Part shown: positions 24,912-33,703 of the stretch, piece after piece
Layout: each line of letters begins with the position of its first letter
Numbering within the stretch: position 1 is the stretch's first letter
Assembly (NCBI GenBank): GCA_963811255.1
Contig: CAWEQI010000003.1
Location: 1,426,001 to 1,490,000 of the forward strand
DNA: 64,000 bases
Source of the DNA: Croceibacterium_B sp963811255
GTDB lineage: Bacteria; Pseudomonadota; Alphaproteobacteria; Sphingomonadales; Sphingomonadaceae
Reading direction: 5' to 3'
Notes under the pieces: model-generated
What the model saw: only the letters and a program-made list of their open reading frames with translations
What the model was told of the DNA's origin: nothing
The model's database searches: none
Made by a program: the position numbers and the translations under genes

Positions 24912-25838
24912 TCAGGCGACGCGCGCGGTCCGTTCGAGCTCTGCGATCCGCTCCTGGCAGATCGTCTCGACCACCTTGCCCAGAGTAGCGACCCGCTCGC
25001 CGAGCCAGGCGAGCTCGTCATCGGTGATACGGTAATGCCTGCTGTAGCGGGCCTTCACATAGGCGTCCTTGAGCTTCTCGAAGCGCGCGCGGTCGGCCTT
25101 GGTCTCGCGCGGCCAGACCCCGATCAGGCGCGGGTCGATCCGCTCGGCTTGGGTGCGCAGGAACCCGAGATTGTGCACATGGTGGGCGTAGAAAGTGCAG
25201 ACCAGCGTCATGCAGTGGTAGTAGCGCTCCGTCGCCTGGTGCAATTCGAACGCTGCCTTCTTTAGCCGTCCCCGCTCCATGTTTCCGTTGAAGTCGTCGA
25301 GAAACTCAGAAGCGCTCGGCAACCATTCCTCGAAGTACTCCCGCGCCATGGCGAGCGCCTGTGCGGGCGTCTTGGGCTGCGGCTCGGGAAGATCGGTGTC
25401 GTCGCTCTGGTAAAGCGCGATCCCGTCGCGGGCGATGTCGATGAAGAAATAGCGCCCCTGGCTGAGGCCGTCGTTCACCTCGCTCAATGTGTGAACGATG
25501 AAATTGACCGGGGTCTTCAGCTCTTTGGTGATCGCCAGCTCGCGGTTGAGCCGGTCCTCGGCCGTGGACCAGAACTCGGCGCGGTCGGTGAGCTTCTCGT
25601 GGTTGACGATGACGAGCAGGTCGAAGTCCGACTGGTAGCCCTTGGCGGTGTGCGGCTCGTCGACCCAGCCGCCGCGGGCGTAGGAGCCGTAGAGGATCAC
25701 CTTCAAGATACGCGCCTGCTTCTTCCACTCGGAGGTGGCGATCGCGGTCGCGTCGGCGAATTCTTCGAACAGGATGCGCACCACGCGTTCGAGCTCGCGC
25801 TGCTTGGCCGGCGGCAAGTGATCGAGGCTGGTCTTCAT
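24912..25838 (-). CDS. MNT nucleotidyltransferase-HEPN fusion protein
   Basis: A 308-aa protein from ATG 25838. The N-terminal half has the minimal nucleotidyltransferase core L-Y-G-S-Y-A-R-G-G-W with D-F-D-L-L-V-I-V. The C-terminal half (from about residue 165) is a HEPN-like helical domain with A-F-E-L-H-Q-A-T-E-R-Y-Y-H. As separate genes, MNT and HEPN proteins form type VII toxin-antitoxin pairs in which the MNT enzyme modifies and inhibits the HEPN RNase. Here both are in one chain. It may be a defence or stress factor in the island. The catalytic HEPN R-x4-H is not clear to me. Confidence 0.8.
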   Translation of the reverse strand: MKTSLDHLPPAKQRELERVVRILFEEFADATAIATSEWKKQARILKVILYGSYARGGWVDEPHTAKGYQSDFDLLVIVNHEKLTDRAEFWSTAEDRLNRELAITKELKTPVNFIVHTLSEVNDGLSQGRYFFIDIARDGIALYQSDDTDLPEPQPKTPAQALAMAREYFEEWLPSASEFLDDFNGNMERGRLKKAAFELHQATERYYHCMTLVCTFYAHHVHNLGFLRTQAERIDPRLIGVWPRETKADRARFEKLKDAYVKARYSRHYRITDDELAWLGERVATLGKVVETICQERIAELERTARVA

Positions 25839-25974
25839 CGCAAGCCATCCTAACGGCATGACAGCGGCAGGGACAGCCTCGCCGGGCCGTGGCCCGGCGA
25901 GCGCGGTCAGCGCCCTCTCACCCTGCCCCTTCGCTGGCGTTCGACGCGCCGCATGAGGTTGTGTCCGTCAATGA

Positions 25975-27356
25975 GGTGTAATTTCGGGTGTGGCTGCGGG
26001 TGGTCATCGATCACGCGGCTTTCGGTGTAACTTGTGGTGCGGGTGCTCGTCGATCATCGGTATGGCGAGTTCGGCCATGCCCTCGATCTGCATGTAACGG
26101 TGCTGGAGCTGCCACTCGTCATTGGCCTCGAGGAGCACCGCGCCGATCAGCCGGGTAATGCTCTCTTCGTTGGGGAAGATGCCGACGACGTCAGCCCTGC
26201 GTTTGACCTCCTTGTTCAGCCGCTCGAGTGGATTGGTGCTGTGGAGCTTGGCCCGGTGCTGGGCGGGGAAGGCCATGTAGGCCAGCACGTCGACCTCGGC
26301 CTCATCCATGCAGGTCCCAAGCTTGGGCCAGCGGGTGCGGAGCTGGTCGGACACCTGCCGCCAGGACTGGACCGCTGCGGCATGATCGGGCTGCAGGAAG
26401 ACCTGTCGGATAGCGGCCGCCACCATCGAGGTCTGGCCCTTGGGCACATGGGCGAGCGCATTGCGCATGAAGTGCACGCGGCAGCGCTGCCAGGTCGCGC
26501 CGACAACACGGGTGATCGCCGCCTTCAGGCCCTCGTGAGCGTCGGAGATGACGAGCTGACGCCACGCAGGCCGCGCTTGACCAGGTCGCGCAGGAAGCTG
26601 GTCCAGAACGGCTCGGCCTCGCTGGGCCCGAGGTGAAGCCCGACTATCTCGCGCTTGCCCTCGGTGGTGACCGCCACGGCGATTATGGCGGCGACACTGA
26701 CGATGCGACCGCCCTCGCGGACCTTGAGGTAAGTGGCGTCGAGCCACAGATAGGGCCACTCGCCATCGAGGGGGCGCCTGAGGAAGGCATTCACACGCTC
26801 GTCATCTCCTTGCACAACTTGGAGACCGAGGACTTCGAGATGCCGCTCATGCCCATGGCCTGCACCAGTTCGTCGACACGCCGGGTGCTGACGCCGGCGA
26901 TCCACGCCTCCTGGATCACCGACACAAGAGCCTTCTCGACCGTCCTGCGGGGCTCCAAGAACCCGGGAAAGTAGCTTCCTGTCCTCAGCTTGGGGATCTT
27001 CAGGTTGAGCGCCCCAGCCGCGTCTCCAGCGTCCGGTCGCGATAGCCGTTGCGCCAGGTCTGCCGGTCGGCGCTGCGCTCGAAGCGGGTGGCGCCGATCA
27101 CCCCGTCCACGTCCGCTTCCATGATCAGCTGCAGCACGCTCTCGGCAACCGAGCGCAGGAAATCGGCATCTCCGGTCTTCGCCACCAGTTCGGCAAGCGG
27201 TAGTCTGTCGTCGGTCATCGGGATCACGCCTAGGTAAGGTTGAAGTGGACAACTCCACCTTAGCCGCGGGACCCGATGGCCACCAGAGCCGGCCGCCGGG
27301 GTGGGGCCTCGGCCCCACCCCGGCAAACACCGTCATCTCCACCAGGAAATTACACC
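25975..27356 (-). mobile_element. IS256-family insertion sequence (degenerate)
   Basis: The element is bounded by GGTGTAATTTC (25975-25985) and its inverted copy GAAATTACACC (27346-27356), about 1.38 kb, the usual IS256 length. The transposase inside is frameshifted. I see no clear target duplication. The repeat may extend a few bases beyond the matched core. Confidence 0.75.
26004..27218 (-). pseudogene. IS256 (Mutator-type) transposase, frameshifted
   Basis: It starts M-T-D-D-R-L-P-L-A-E-L at 27218. The coding signal then moves between frames near 27000, 26790 and 26550. Fragments such as G-V-I-G-A-T-R-F-E-R, W-L-D-A-T-Y-L-K-V-R-E-G-G (first catalytic Asp), V-I-S-D-A-H-E-G-L-K (second Asp) and T-N-P-L-E-R-L-N-K-E-V-K-R-R are classic IS256 signatures. 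At least three shifts make it inactive. Confidence 0.85.
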
Positions 27357-27473
27357 ACGAACGCGGACGCTAGCCCGCATGACGGCGACCAGCGCGACGG
27401 CAAATTCGCGCTCGGCCTGCTCCTGCGTGAGGTTCCACGCGCAAGCGATCTCGCGCAACGAGCGGTCGTTTAC
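27357..27473 (-). pseudogene. Gene fragment trapped between two IS elements
   Basis: On the minus strand one frame reads V-N-D-R-S-L-R-E-I-A-C-A-W-N-L then E-Q-A-E-R-E-F-A-V-A-L, with good codon usage. It is cut by the IS256 end on one side and by an IS110 end remnant on the other. The parent gene is unidentified. Confidence 0.35.
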
Positions 27474-27578
27474 CATCAGGGCCAGCGGTCGGCGACCGCA
27501 TCAACAGGCCGGACACAAGACTGCACCCGACCAACGCCAAAACCTCAAATCGCCACTTGCAACGCGGGAGCCATCCAC
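27474..27578 (+). repeat. IS110-element end remnant
   Basis: About 105 bases, ending in GGGAGCCATCCAC (27566-27578), closely match the inverted sequence at 30329-30430, one end of the IS110 element downstream. It is a truncated second copy in opposite orientation, lacking a transposase. Confidence 0.65.
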
Positions 27579-27725
27579 ACAGGACAGTCAGCATCCGGCC
27601 AGCCCGAGCCATTCCGCTTTGCGCCCTTCGTGGTCGTAAAATGAACTCGATCGGCTGATCGAAAGCCGACACAGGCGGCGTCGCCATTCCTCCATTGGGT
27701 CATCCCGACCCGATGGAGAAATGAA

Positions 27726-28352
27726 ATGGGCTATTCCGAATTCGATGGTCATCCAAAGCAGGCATGGAATGCCGGCCGCAAGGTCGGTCCGAAGCGAGCG
27801 CTGAAGCAAAAGGAGGTCTGGGCGATCCGCTTCTGGCTCGATCAGGAGGGACGCCTCAGAGATCGCGCGCTGTTCGACCTGGCGATCGACAGCAAGCTGC
27901 GCGGCTGCGATCTGGTCCGTGTTTGCACAGACGATCTGGTGAGCGGGAATGCCATCCGAGACCGCGCGACGATCGTACAGCGAAAAACTGGTCGGCCTGT
28001 TCAGTTCGAGATTCTCGAGCCAGCGAGATCGACATTGCTCGCCTGGTTGGAGCGTAGAGGCGGCGCGCTCGAAGATTTCGTGTTCCCGAGCCGAATCGAC
28101 CACGCGAGCCATCTCAGCACGCGCCAGTATGGCCGTCTGGTTGATGAATGGGTTTCGGCGATTGGGCTCAAGCCCAAGGACTATGGCACCCACTCGCTTC
28201 GCCGGACGAAGGCTTCGATGATCTACAAGCAGACCGGCAACCTTCGCGCCGTGCAAATACTGCTCGGGCACAGCAAGATCGAGAGCACCGTGCGCTACCT
28301 GGGCGTGGACATCGAGGACGCGCTCGAACTTGCCGAGGCAACGGAAGTTTGA
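27726..28352 (+). CDS. Tyrosine recombinase/integrase (short type)
   Basis: A 208-aa catalytic-domain-only recombinase. The catalytic set is visible: Arg in L-R-G-C-D-L near residue 59, H-S-L-R-R near 155, L-L-G-H-S near 178 and the nucleophile Tyr in V-R-Y-L near 189. The N-terminal SAM-like DNA-binding domain of full XerC/D is absent. Proteins of this length are widespread on alphaproteobacterial plasmids and islands. It is followed by a strong hairpin. It is distinct from the island's P4-type integrase. Confidence 0.88.
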   Translation: MGYSEFDGHPKQAWNAGRKVGPKRALKQKEVWAIRFWLDQEGRLRDRALFDLAIDSKLRGCDLVRVCTDDLVSGNAIRDRATIVQRKTGRPVQFEILEPARSTLLAWLERRGGALEDFVFPSRIDHASHLSTRQYGRLVDEWVSAIGLKPKDYGTHSLRRTKASMIYKQTGNLRAVQILLGHSKIESTVRYLGVDIEDALELAEATEV

Positions 28353-28358
28353 AAGCTT

Positions 28359-28384
28359 AGCGCCGCCGCTTCCGCGGCGGCGCT
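28359..28384 (+). terminator. Stem-loop after the short integrase gene
   Basis: AGCGCCGCCGC (28359-28369) pairs perfectly with GCGGCGGCGCT (28374-28384) around a TTCC loop, seven bases after the integrase stop. There is no T tract, but the 11-bp GC-rich stem is terminator-like. Confidence 0.6.
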
Positions 28385-28590
28385 AATGTCCGCTGTTGGT
28401 GGCTGAAAGCCAGGGGCTATGGCAGGGATGGGTGGGAAGGGGACGTTTGCGACCTGTCAGCAAAGAGCCACGTGCGGACGGTTTGCTATCGATCACCGAG
28501 GAATAACGGCAGACCGTCAGCATCGATCACCCGTTCCCGCAGTTGTGCGCCGATTTTATAGGAATGCAGATAGCGCCAAGATAATAGGGT

Positions 28591-29302
28591 TTAACGCTGG
28601 GTTTCGCTAAGCGAGGCGTCCTCGTGCTTGGCAATGAGGCGCGCAATGAGCTGATCCCGCAAGCCGCGGGCTTCCTGTGAAGGTTCAACCCCAAGATCGG
28701 CAAACATCAGGGCCGCCGTAGCTCGGTAGCGTTCGGCTAGGGCCGCTGGACGTCTTAGCTGGAACTCACCTTCCATTACCAACCGAAGGGCGTCCTCATC
28801 ATACGGACTGATCGCCTGCTAGTGCGATGGCCGTTAGCAAGTCGGCCGCACGTCCGACGCGTAACAGTTCTTCAGCCTCCGTCTTTAATGCAGCAATTCG
28901 ACGCGTCGTCCTCCGGCTCCGCTCCTGTGCCAGCCAATCGTCGAATTCCGCGCTGATCCCGTCGAGGTCTTGAAATGCCTCCTTATGGCCGGAGGCTTTC
29001 ATCAGGAGGCTCCTCGATCAGGATCCCGGCTCGCGACCAAACATGCTCCCGGTCCCAACAGACGATATCCTGAGATGTGTTGATGCAGATGCGCAGTTCC
29101 AGAACGCTCCGCGCAGACTTGCGCGTGCTTGCGCTTCTCCTCGGTCGCCCCACAGCAGATCCAGTATGCGGGTCTTTGGAACTTCCGAACCAGGATCGGA
29201 AATCAGATACGCGAGGAGGGCACGAGCCTTTCGGCTCCGCGGCGTAACCTTGCGTTCGTCGCTCGAGAGGACGGCGAAAGATCCCGCAGTACGCGCTCGC
29301 AC
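28591..29302 (-). pseudogene. BTAD/SARP-type transcriptional regulator, decayed
   Basis: Three frames must be joined. The N-terminal winged-helix part has L-S-S-D-E-R-K-V-T-P-R-S-R-K-A-R-A-L-L-A-Y-L and R-I-L-D-L-L-W-G-D-R. A middle part (28799-29002) has F-D-D-W-L-A-Q-E-R. The BTAD helical end (28591-28782) has A-A-L-M-F-A-D-L-G-V-E-P-S. This is the order in SARP-like regulators. At least three frameshifts make it non-functional. Its target is unknown. Confidence 0.65.
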
Positions 29303-29839
29303 GACACCTCTCTCTTCCTAAACGGATGTAAAATTGATGTGAGGGCAATCGGCTCTCTTGCACCGGCATTTGCATATGCCTGCCGGCGTCGGGCCTGTAG
29401 GAAGTGTTATATCAGGCGCACAGCCGATTTGATATATGCTTAACGCCTTTTTCACGTTCGCCTCACGCGTGTCGTGCGATGGGGAACTGCGCGGCCTTGG
29501 AGAGGTTCGCGCAGCCCAGGAGGGCGGAAAGGATGGTTCGGGGCGAGGATCTCTGGTGGGAATGGCGGAAGTGGGTGGAAAAGCGGACCTTCCGAAAGCA
29601 GGCGTTTCCCCATTTTCAGCCGGAGCGAAAATAAATAGGCCATTCCAATCAGCGGTCCGGGTGTGCCGCAGATCGGCAAGCGGTGTCTTTAGCTGACAAG
29701 CAGTGTAATCTTCAGGAGCTATCTGTCGCTATCGACGGTCCTCGTTGCGTTCATTCGCGCGCCCTCCCTCCCTAACGCCTCCTAGCCGCGAAGTGGCCGA
29801 TCAAGGTCACGTAGACCAAACAGCGAGAGGAGACCGCAC
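29303..29839. other. Intergenic region with no recognised gene
   Basis: A 537-bp stretch. Open frames on both strands are unconvincing. It contains a GGGTGGAAAAGCGGAC-like block near 29572 that resembles the second half of the intergenic repeat described at 32-36 kb. The stretch 29720-29839 should hold the promoter of the following gene. Confidence 0.4.
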
Positions 29840-30154
29840 ATGAGCACGAACCCCACTGTGATCGCTCAGGAGCCCCATCTTGCGACAAGCGAAGAAGAGA
29901 CGCTCCTGGCGTTGAAGTTGCTCGCAGGCCACCTCCGGTCGATCAGCGAAGGCCTGGAGAGAATGGAGAGCGTCGAATCACACGAGGCCTCGAAAGCAGC
30001 AGAGGTGACTGCCAGCGATCGCCGCGCCGGGGACAGGTGGGAGAAGGAGGGCGGTGCATGCCGGCGAGAGCTTAATGAACCGCCCATGGTCAACCGAAGC
30101 TTGGTCGAACACTTTTCAGTGCGTGCACCCGCCGTCGAAAGGAAACTCCAATGA
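29840..30154 (+). CDS. Hypothetical small protein
   Basis: A 104-aa hydrophilic protein: T-S-E-E-E-T-L-L-A-L-K-L-L-A-G-H-L then a charged region with D-R-W-E-K-E-G-G-A, faintly like the ENEGG motif of the island's small-protein family. GAGAGGAG lies upstream of the ATG. The stop overlaps the next start (ATGA). Function unknown. Confidence 0.55.
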   Translation: MSTNPTVIAQEPHLATSEEETLLALKLLAGHLRSISEGLERMESVESHEASKAAEVTASDRRAGDRWEKEGGACRRELNEPPMVNRSLVEHFSVRAPAVERKLQ

Positions 30155-30328
30155 GCGAGTTCACTGCCCGTCTGAATATAGAAAATTTCAAGGCACAGCT
30201 TCTGGTCTCTACGGACGAGGTTCAGAAGGCAACGCTTCGCAAGCTGTTCAAAGGAAAGGCAGTACCTCAACGGCATAATGGCCCGGTGAACGTGGGGCTT
30301 TTCGCTCTCCGTTCTTTGAATGTCCTCT
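30151..30328 (+). pseudogene. Small gene truncated by the IS110 element
   Basis: ATG 30151 overlaps the previous stop. The first 35 residues (M-S-E-F-T-A-R-L-N-I-E-N-F-K, then T-D-E-V-Q-K-A-T-L-R-K-L) resemble short conserved alphaproteobacterial proteins of about 60 aa. The frame then runs into the IS110 end at 30329 and stops inside it at 30357. The IS insertion probably removed the native C-terminus. Confidence 0.5.
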
Positions 30329-31684
30329 GTGGATGGCTCCCGCATTGCAAGGGGTGATTTGAGGGTTTGGCGTTTTGGTCGGGTGCAGTCTTCTGTCCGG
30401 CCTGTTGATGCGGTCGGGAGATATGACCGCTGGCCTTGATGGTATCCGCGAGCTGGGTCCCACTCTGCTTTGCAGGCTGTGACGCCTTGGACATTCGGCG
30501 GGGTGTCCCGGCTCCCGGTCTGACCGGTGCGCCATCATCTCTTATCGTCCTCGCAATTTTGTGAAGCGCGTTCTCCTCCTAAGCTGTCGCGGAAAGCGGC
30601 GCCTGGTAGATGCCGCCGCGGGTCATGATCGCCCAGACCACGCGAGCGGTACGGTTCGCAGCGGCGACCGTGACGACGCGCGCCGGCTTACGCTCGAGCA
30701 TGGCCACCAGACGTGGATCGACTCATCCCGGCTTCGCTCGGGCTCGGCGGACCAGCGAGGTCATGCCGACAACCAGCAACCGGCGCAGATAGCGATCGCC
30801 CATGCGCGAGATCCGACCCATCCGCTCCTTGCCGCCCGAACAGTTCTGAAGCGGGGTGAGCCCGAGCGAAGCGGCGAACTGGCGGCCTGAGCGGAAGCGC
30901 TCGGGCTGAGTTACCGAGGCCGCAAGCGCACTCGCCGAGATCACGCCGACACCCGGGATCGTCGCCAGGCGTTGGGACATCTCGTTCGATCGATGCCGGC
31001 GAGCAGTTCCTTCTCAAGAGCAGCTAACTGGACCTGCACGGCACCGATCTGGTCAGCCAGGCTCTTCATCACCCGCCGAGCCAGTGTCGGCACCTCGGGC
31101 GCAGCGCCAGCCGATAGCCGTTCTGCCAAGGACAGGGCATGGTGGAGACCGCGCGCCACCTCGATGCCGAACTCGGCCAGCACCGCGCGCGCCATGTTCA
31201 CCGACTGCGTACGCTGCTTGACCAGCAGATCGCGCGTCCGGTGCAGCGCCAGGACCGCCTGCTGCTCCGTCGACTTCACCGGCACAAACCGCATGTTCGG
31301 ACGGGCCACCGCCTCGCAGATCGCCTCCGCATCGGCTGCATCAGTCTTGCCGCGCTTCACATAGGGCTTCACGTAAGCTGGCGGCATCAGCCTCACTTCG
31401 TGCCAGCCTCCTCAGCTCGCAGAGCCAGTGATGCGACGTGCCGCACGCTTCCATGCCGATCAGGCACGAGGCAACTGGCGAAAAACGGTAGCACCTGCGC
31501 TCGCCTCAGCGCCTTTCGCAATACCGCCTCGCCGGACGCATCAACCGCGTGAACTTGAAAAATGCTCTTGGCCAGATCGAGGCCTATCGTGCTAATCTCC
31601 ATCGTGGGTGGCTCCCTTTGCTCGTGGACGCTTTGACAGCTTCCACACTGTGGCACTCAGATGCCGGGAGCGGGAGCCATCCAC
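30329..31684 (-). mobile_element. IS110-family insertion sequence (degenerate)
   Basis: It is bounded by GTGGATGGCTCCC (30329-30341) and its inverted copy GGGAGCCATCCAC (31672-31684), 1,356 bp. The transposase is broken. A copy of its left 100 bases lies inverted at 27474-27578, so this family moved in the island at least twice. Confidence 0.75.
30579..31602 (-). pseudogene. IS110-family transposase, frameshifted
   Basis: It starts M-E-I-S-T-I-G-L-D-L-A-K at 31602 (DEDD domain with the first Asp). The frame then shifts near 31440, runs as K-R-G-K-T-D-A-A-D-A-E-A-I with P-V-K-S-T-E-Q-Q, shifts near 30975, and continues with the C-terminal IS116/IS110/IS902 domain I-P-G-V-G-V-I-S-A-S and N-C-S-G-G-K-E-R-M-G-R-I. 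A last shift near 30723 leads to the TAG at 30579. Inactive. Confidence 0.85.
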
Positions 31685-31810
31685 CCCATCTGTTTTGGGT
31701 AGTGTGCTGACTGGCCGTTGAGGTGGAAAACAGACATGGGAGTGAAGGCGGCCCGTTGCTGGTCCATTTGCTCGTTTTCGGTTCGAACGGTTTCGCGTAT
31801 TCAGCAGGCC

Positions 31811-32277
31811 ATGGCTGACGGACGCAAATCCCTGCTGGCGGTCATACCTCCGCCACTTCTCTTCCTTGCGGTTTTCCTCGTCGGCATAGGCGCAGAGCGT
31901 CTATTCCCATGGCGTCCGGTCTGGATGCATTCGATTGGCGGGCTTGGGTGGGTCCTACTGGTGATCGGAGTCCTCCTGGGGCCAGCAAATGCCATCCTGT
32001 TTCTCATGGAGCGCCCACGGTCATTCACACGGCGCGTCCGACGAGGCTCATCACCTTCGGAGCGTATCGCCTCAGTCGCAACCCGATGTATCTCGGAATC
32101 AGCCTGATCTATGCTGGGGTTGCCATCATTCTCGGCAGCCTTTGGTCCCTCGTCTTGCTGCCCATCCCAGTGCTCGTGATGAATGCCATCGTCATTCCCA
32201 TGGAAGAAGCGAACGCCCGCGAAGCTTTTGGCGAGCAGTATCTGGCCTATTGCCGAAGGACCCGGCGCTGGCTGTGA
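31811..32277 (+). pseudogene. Isoprenylcysteine carboxyl methyltransferase-like protein, one frameshift
   Basis: The N-terminal part (31811 to about 32010) has three hydrophobic spans (L-L-A-V-I-P-P-P-L-L-F-L, W-V-L-L-V-I-G-V-L-L-G). After a one-base shift near 32015 the frame continues R-P-T-R-L-I-T-F-G-A-Y-R-L-S-R-N-P-M-Y-L-G, the SAM-binding signature of the ICMT/phospholipid methyltransferase membrane family, and ends Y-R-R-T-R-R-W-L-like. An intact gene would be about 155 aa. The substrate in bacteria is usually unknown. Confidence 0.75.
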
Positions 32278-32330
32278 GTTAGGCCATGTGGATGTGAGGA
32301 TGCGCTCAAAGCGAACGCAACTTCCCCTTT

Positions 32331-32370
32331 GGGTCGCGTGCTGCCCGACCGCTCGGGGTGGGTTGCGGAC
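32331..32370 (+). repeat. Intergenic GGGTCGCGTGC repeat, copy 1
   Basis: GGGTCGCGTGC (32331-32341) and GGGTGGGTTGCGGAC (32356-32370). It is the first of five copies of the 11-mer within 3.8 kb, all on the plus strand and between genes. See the finding on this repeat. Confidence 0.65.
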
Positions 32371-32410
32371 GCCAATCAGATTGGGACCTAGGTTGAGCGT
32401 GCCGTTGGCA

Positions 32411-33028
32411 TTACGCCGCGTTAGTCGCGAGCGCGTATCCGCTTCGATAGAAACTCTGAATGACATTTCGACCACCGCAGATGCCGGAGAGCTTTTTACG
32501 AACTTTGCAGACGTAGACATCAATTATCTTGGGATCAGGCGTGTTGCTGCCAGTGTAGATGTGCTCCATCAGCAACTGCTTCGTCACCGGGTTGCCTGCA
32601 TGCTCAGCTAGCAACTCCACTAGAGCGAACTCTTTCGGACTCAGTCGGATCGCGGCGTCTCGCGCAAAAACAAGTCTCTCGGCGCGGTTGACGGTGAGAT
32701 GGCCGGCACGAATGACAGAAGATCGGTCGTTGCTGGCTGGCGCCTGCTGCCGAGCGGCGTTGAGATCACTTGGACCGGGCGCGATTGCATCTGCCATAGC
32801 TTCCCACTTTTCGGCCGATCGCTCCAGTAAGCGGCGGACGTTGGGCAAGCTTTCCTTTGCTGCCCTGTCGCGTTGCAGTGCTGCCAGCCGCCGATACCCT
32901 CCAACCGAATAGGTCTCGCTCATGTGGCGGACCACTCCGAGGGAAGCGCCTATGTCCTCGGGCGCGGTGCTGCCGCCCTCGTTCTCCCACGACTGAGCTT
33001 CGCTAGTGTTTCGGCGTTGTGAGGACAT
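32411..33028 (-). CDS. ENEGG small-protein motif fused to a CtrA-type DNA-binding domain (leader F)
   Basis: 205 aa from ATG 33028, which lies six bases behind leader F. Residues about 12-19 are S-W-E-N-E-G-G-S, followed by S-L-G-V-V-R-H-M-S-E-T-Y-S-V as in the small-protein family. A charged helix (L-P-N-V-R-R-L-L-E-R-S) follows. The C-terminal 95 residues are an OmpR-type winged helix very like that of CtrA (L-S-P-K-E-F-A-L-V-E-L-L, then I-I-D-V-Y-V-C-K-V-R-K-K-L, then S-G-Y-A-L). There is no receiver domain, so it should not be controlled by phosphorylation at the usual Asp. It could be an antagonist or constitutive binder at CtrA-like sites (inference). Confidence 0.85.
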   Translation of the reverse strand: MSSQRRNTSEAQSWENEGGSTAPEDIGASLGVVRHMSETYSVGGYRRLAALQRDRAAKESLPNVRRLLERSAEKWEAMADAIAPGPSDLNAARQQAPASNDRSSVIRAGHLTVNRAERLVFARDAAIRLSPKEFALVELLAEHAGNPVTKQLLMEHIYTGSNTPDPKIIDVYVCKVRKKLSGICGGRNVIQSFYRSGYALATNAA

Positions 33029-33084
33029 GAGGATGCTCCCTTGCGTAAGCGGGAGCACGTGGTCTCTCAGTCGCAGGCGCCTAC
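33029..33084 (-). promoter_or_regulatory. GAGAGAC/SD-hairpin leader, copy F
   Basis: On the minus strand: GTAGGCG (33084-33078) pairs with CGCTTAC in the loop (33051-33045) with one G-U. GAGAGAC, five bases, GCTCCC (33056-33051) and GGGAGC (33040-33035) follow, then six bases to ATG 33028. Confidence 0.75.
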
Positions 33085-33340
33085 AGGAAAGTTGCCGTTT
33101 GCGATGAGCCTCAGATGGGCCTTCAGTGCTCAACATGCAACCGATAGAGGAAGCCCCGCTGGATAAGGATTGTGTCAGCCAGCCTGCTCGACCGGAAAAA
33201 TGGCCTCTCTGCCGCTTCCTCAGGCGAGGCCGATATCCTGGCTAAGGCGATCGTCCTCCGCGGCTTAGGGCGAAATGCGAACTCCGAGGCCCAGCCCGCG
33301 GGTTCAATCACATGCGCGCAAAGCTGCATATTTTTGCAGG

Positions 33341-33703
33341 TCAATTGTCGGCGATTGTTGCTAACAAATGTGCCACAACGGAGAATGGCGGCGCAGGCTT
33401 TGAAATCAATGAAATCAATGGCCATTTCCGGGCGAGCTCCTCCGGAAGTGCTGCCGCCGAATGGACCACGAACGGAATGCGTCGCTCGCCAAGCAAATGT
33501 GCGAGAGGCACCACGTTGCGGTCGGCGAGATTTACGTCGAGTATGGCCGCCGTTACCTCGTCCTTGCCGAGTAGCGCGAGAGCTGCGTTGACGGTAGCGG
33601 CAGGGCCGACGACCAGCCCCCCCAAGTCTTCAACCTGGATCGCGAGGCTAATGCTAATTAGCGGCTCATCTTCAGCGATCAGAATAGACTGGTTTGCGAG
33701 CAT
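33341..33703 (-). CDS. Single-domain response regulator (leader G)
   Basis: A 120-aa stand-alone receiver: I-A-E-D-E-P-L-I acidic pocket, phospho-acceptor Asp in I-L-D-V-N-L near residue 56, V-V-H-S-A in place of the usual Thr/Ser region and K in I-S-K-P. It is preceded by leader G and, further up, by an EcfG-type promoter. It lies next to the CtrA-like fusion gene on the same strand but with its own leader. Confidence 0.88.
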   Translation of the reverse strand: MLANQSILIAEDEPLISISLAIQVEDLGGLVVGPAATVNAALALLGKDEVTAAILDVNLADRNVVPLAHLLGERRIPFVVHSAAALPEELARKWPLISLISKPAPPFSVVAHLLATIADN

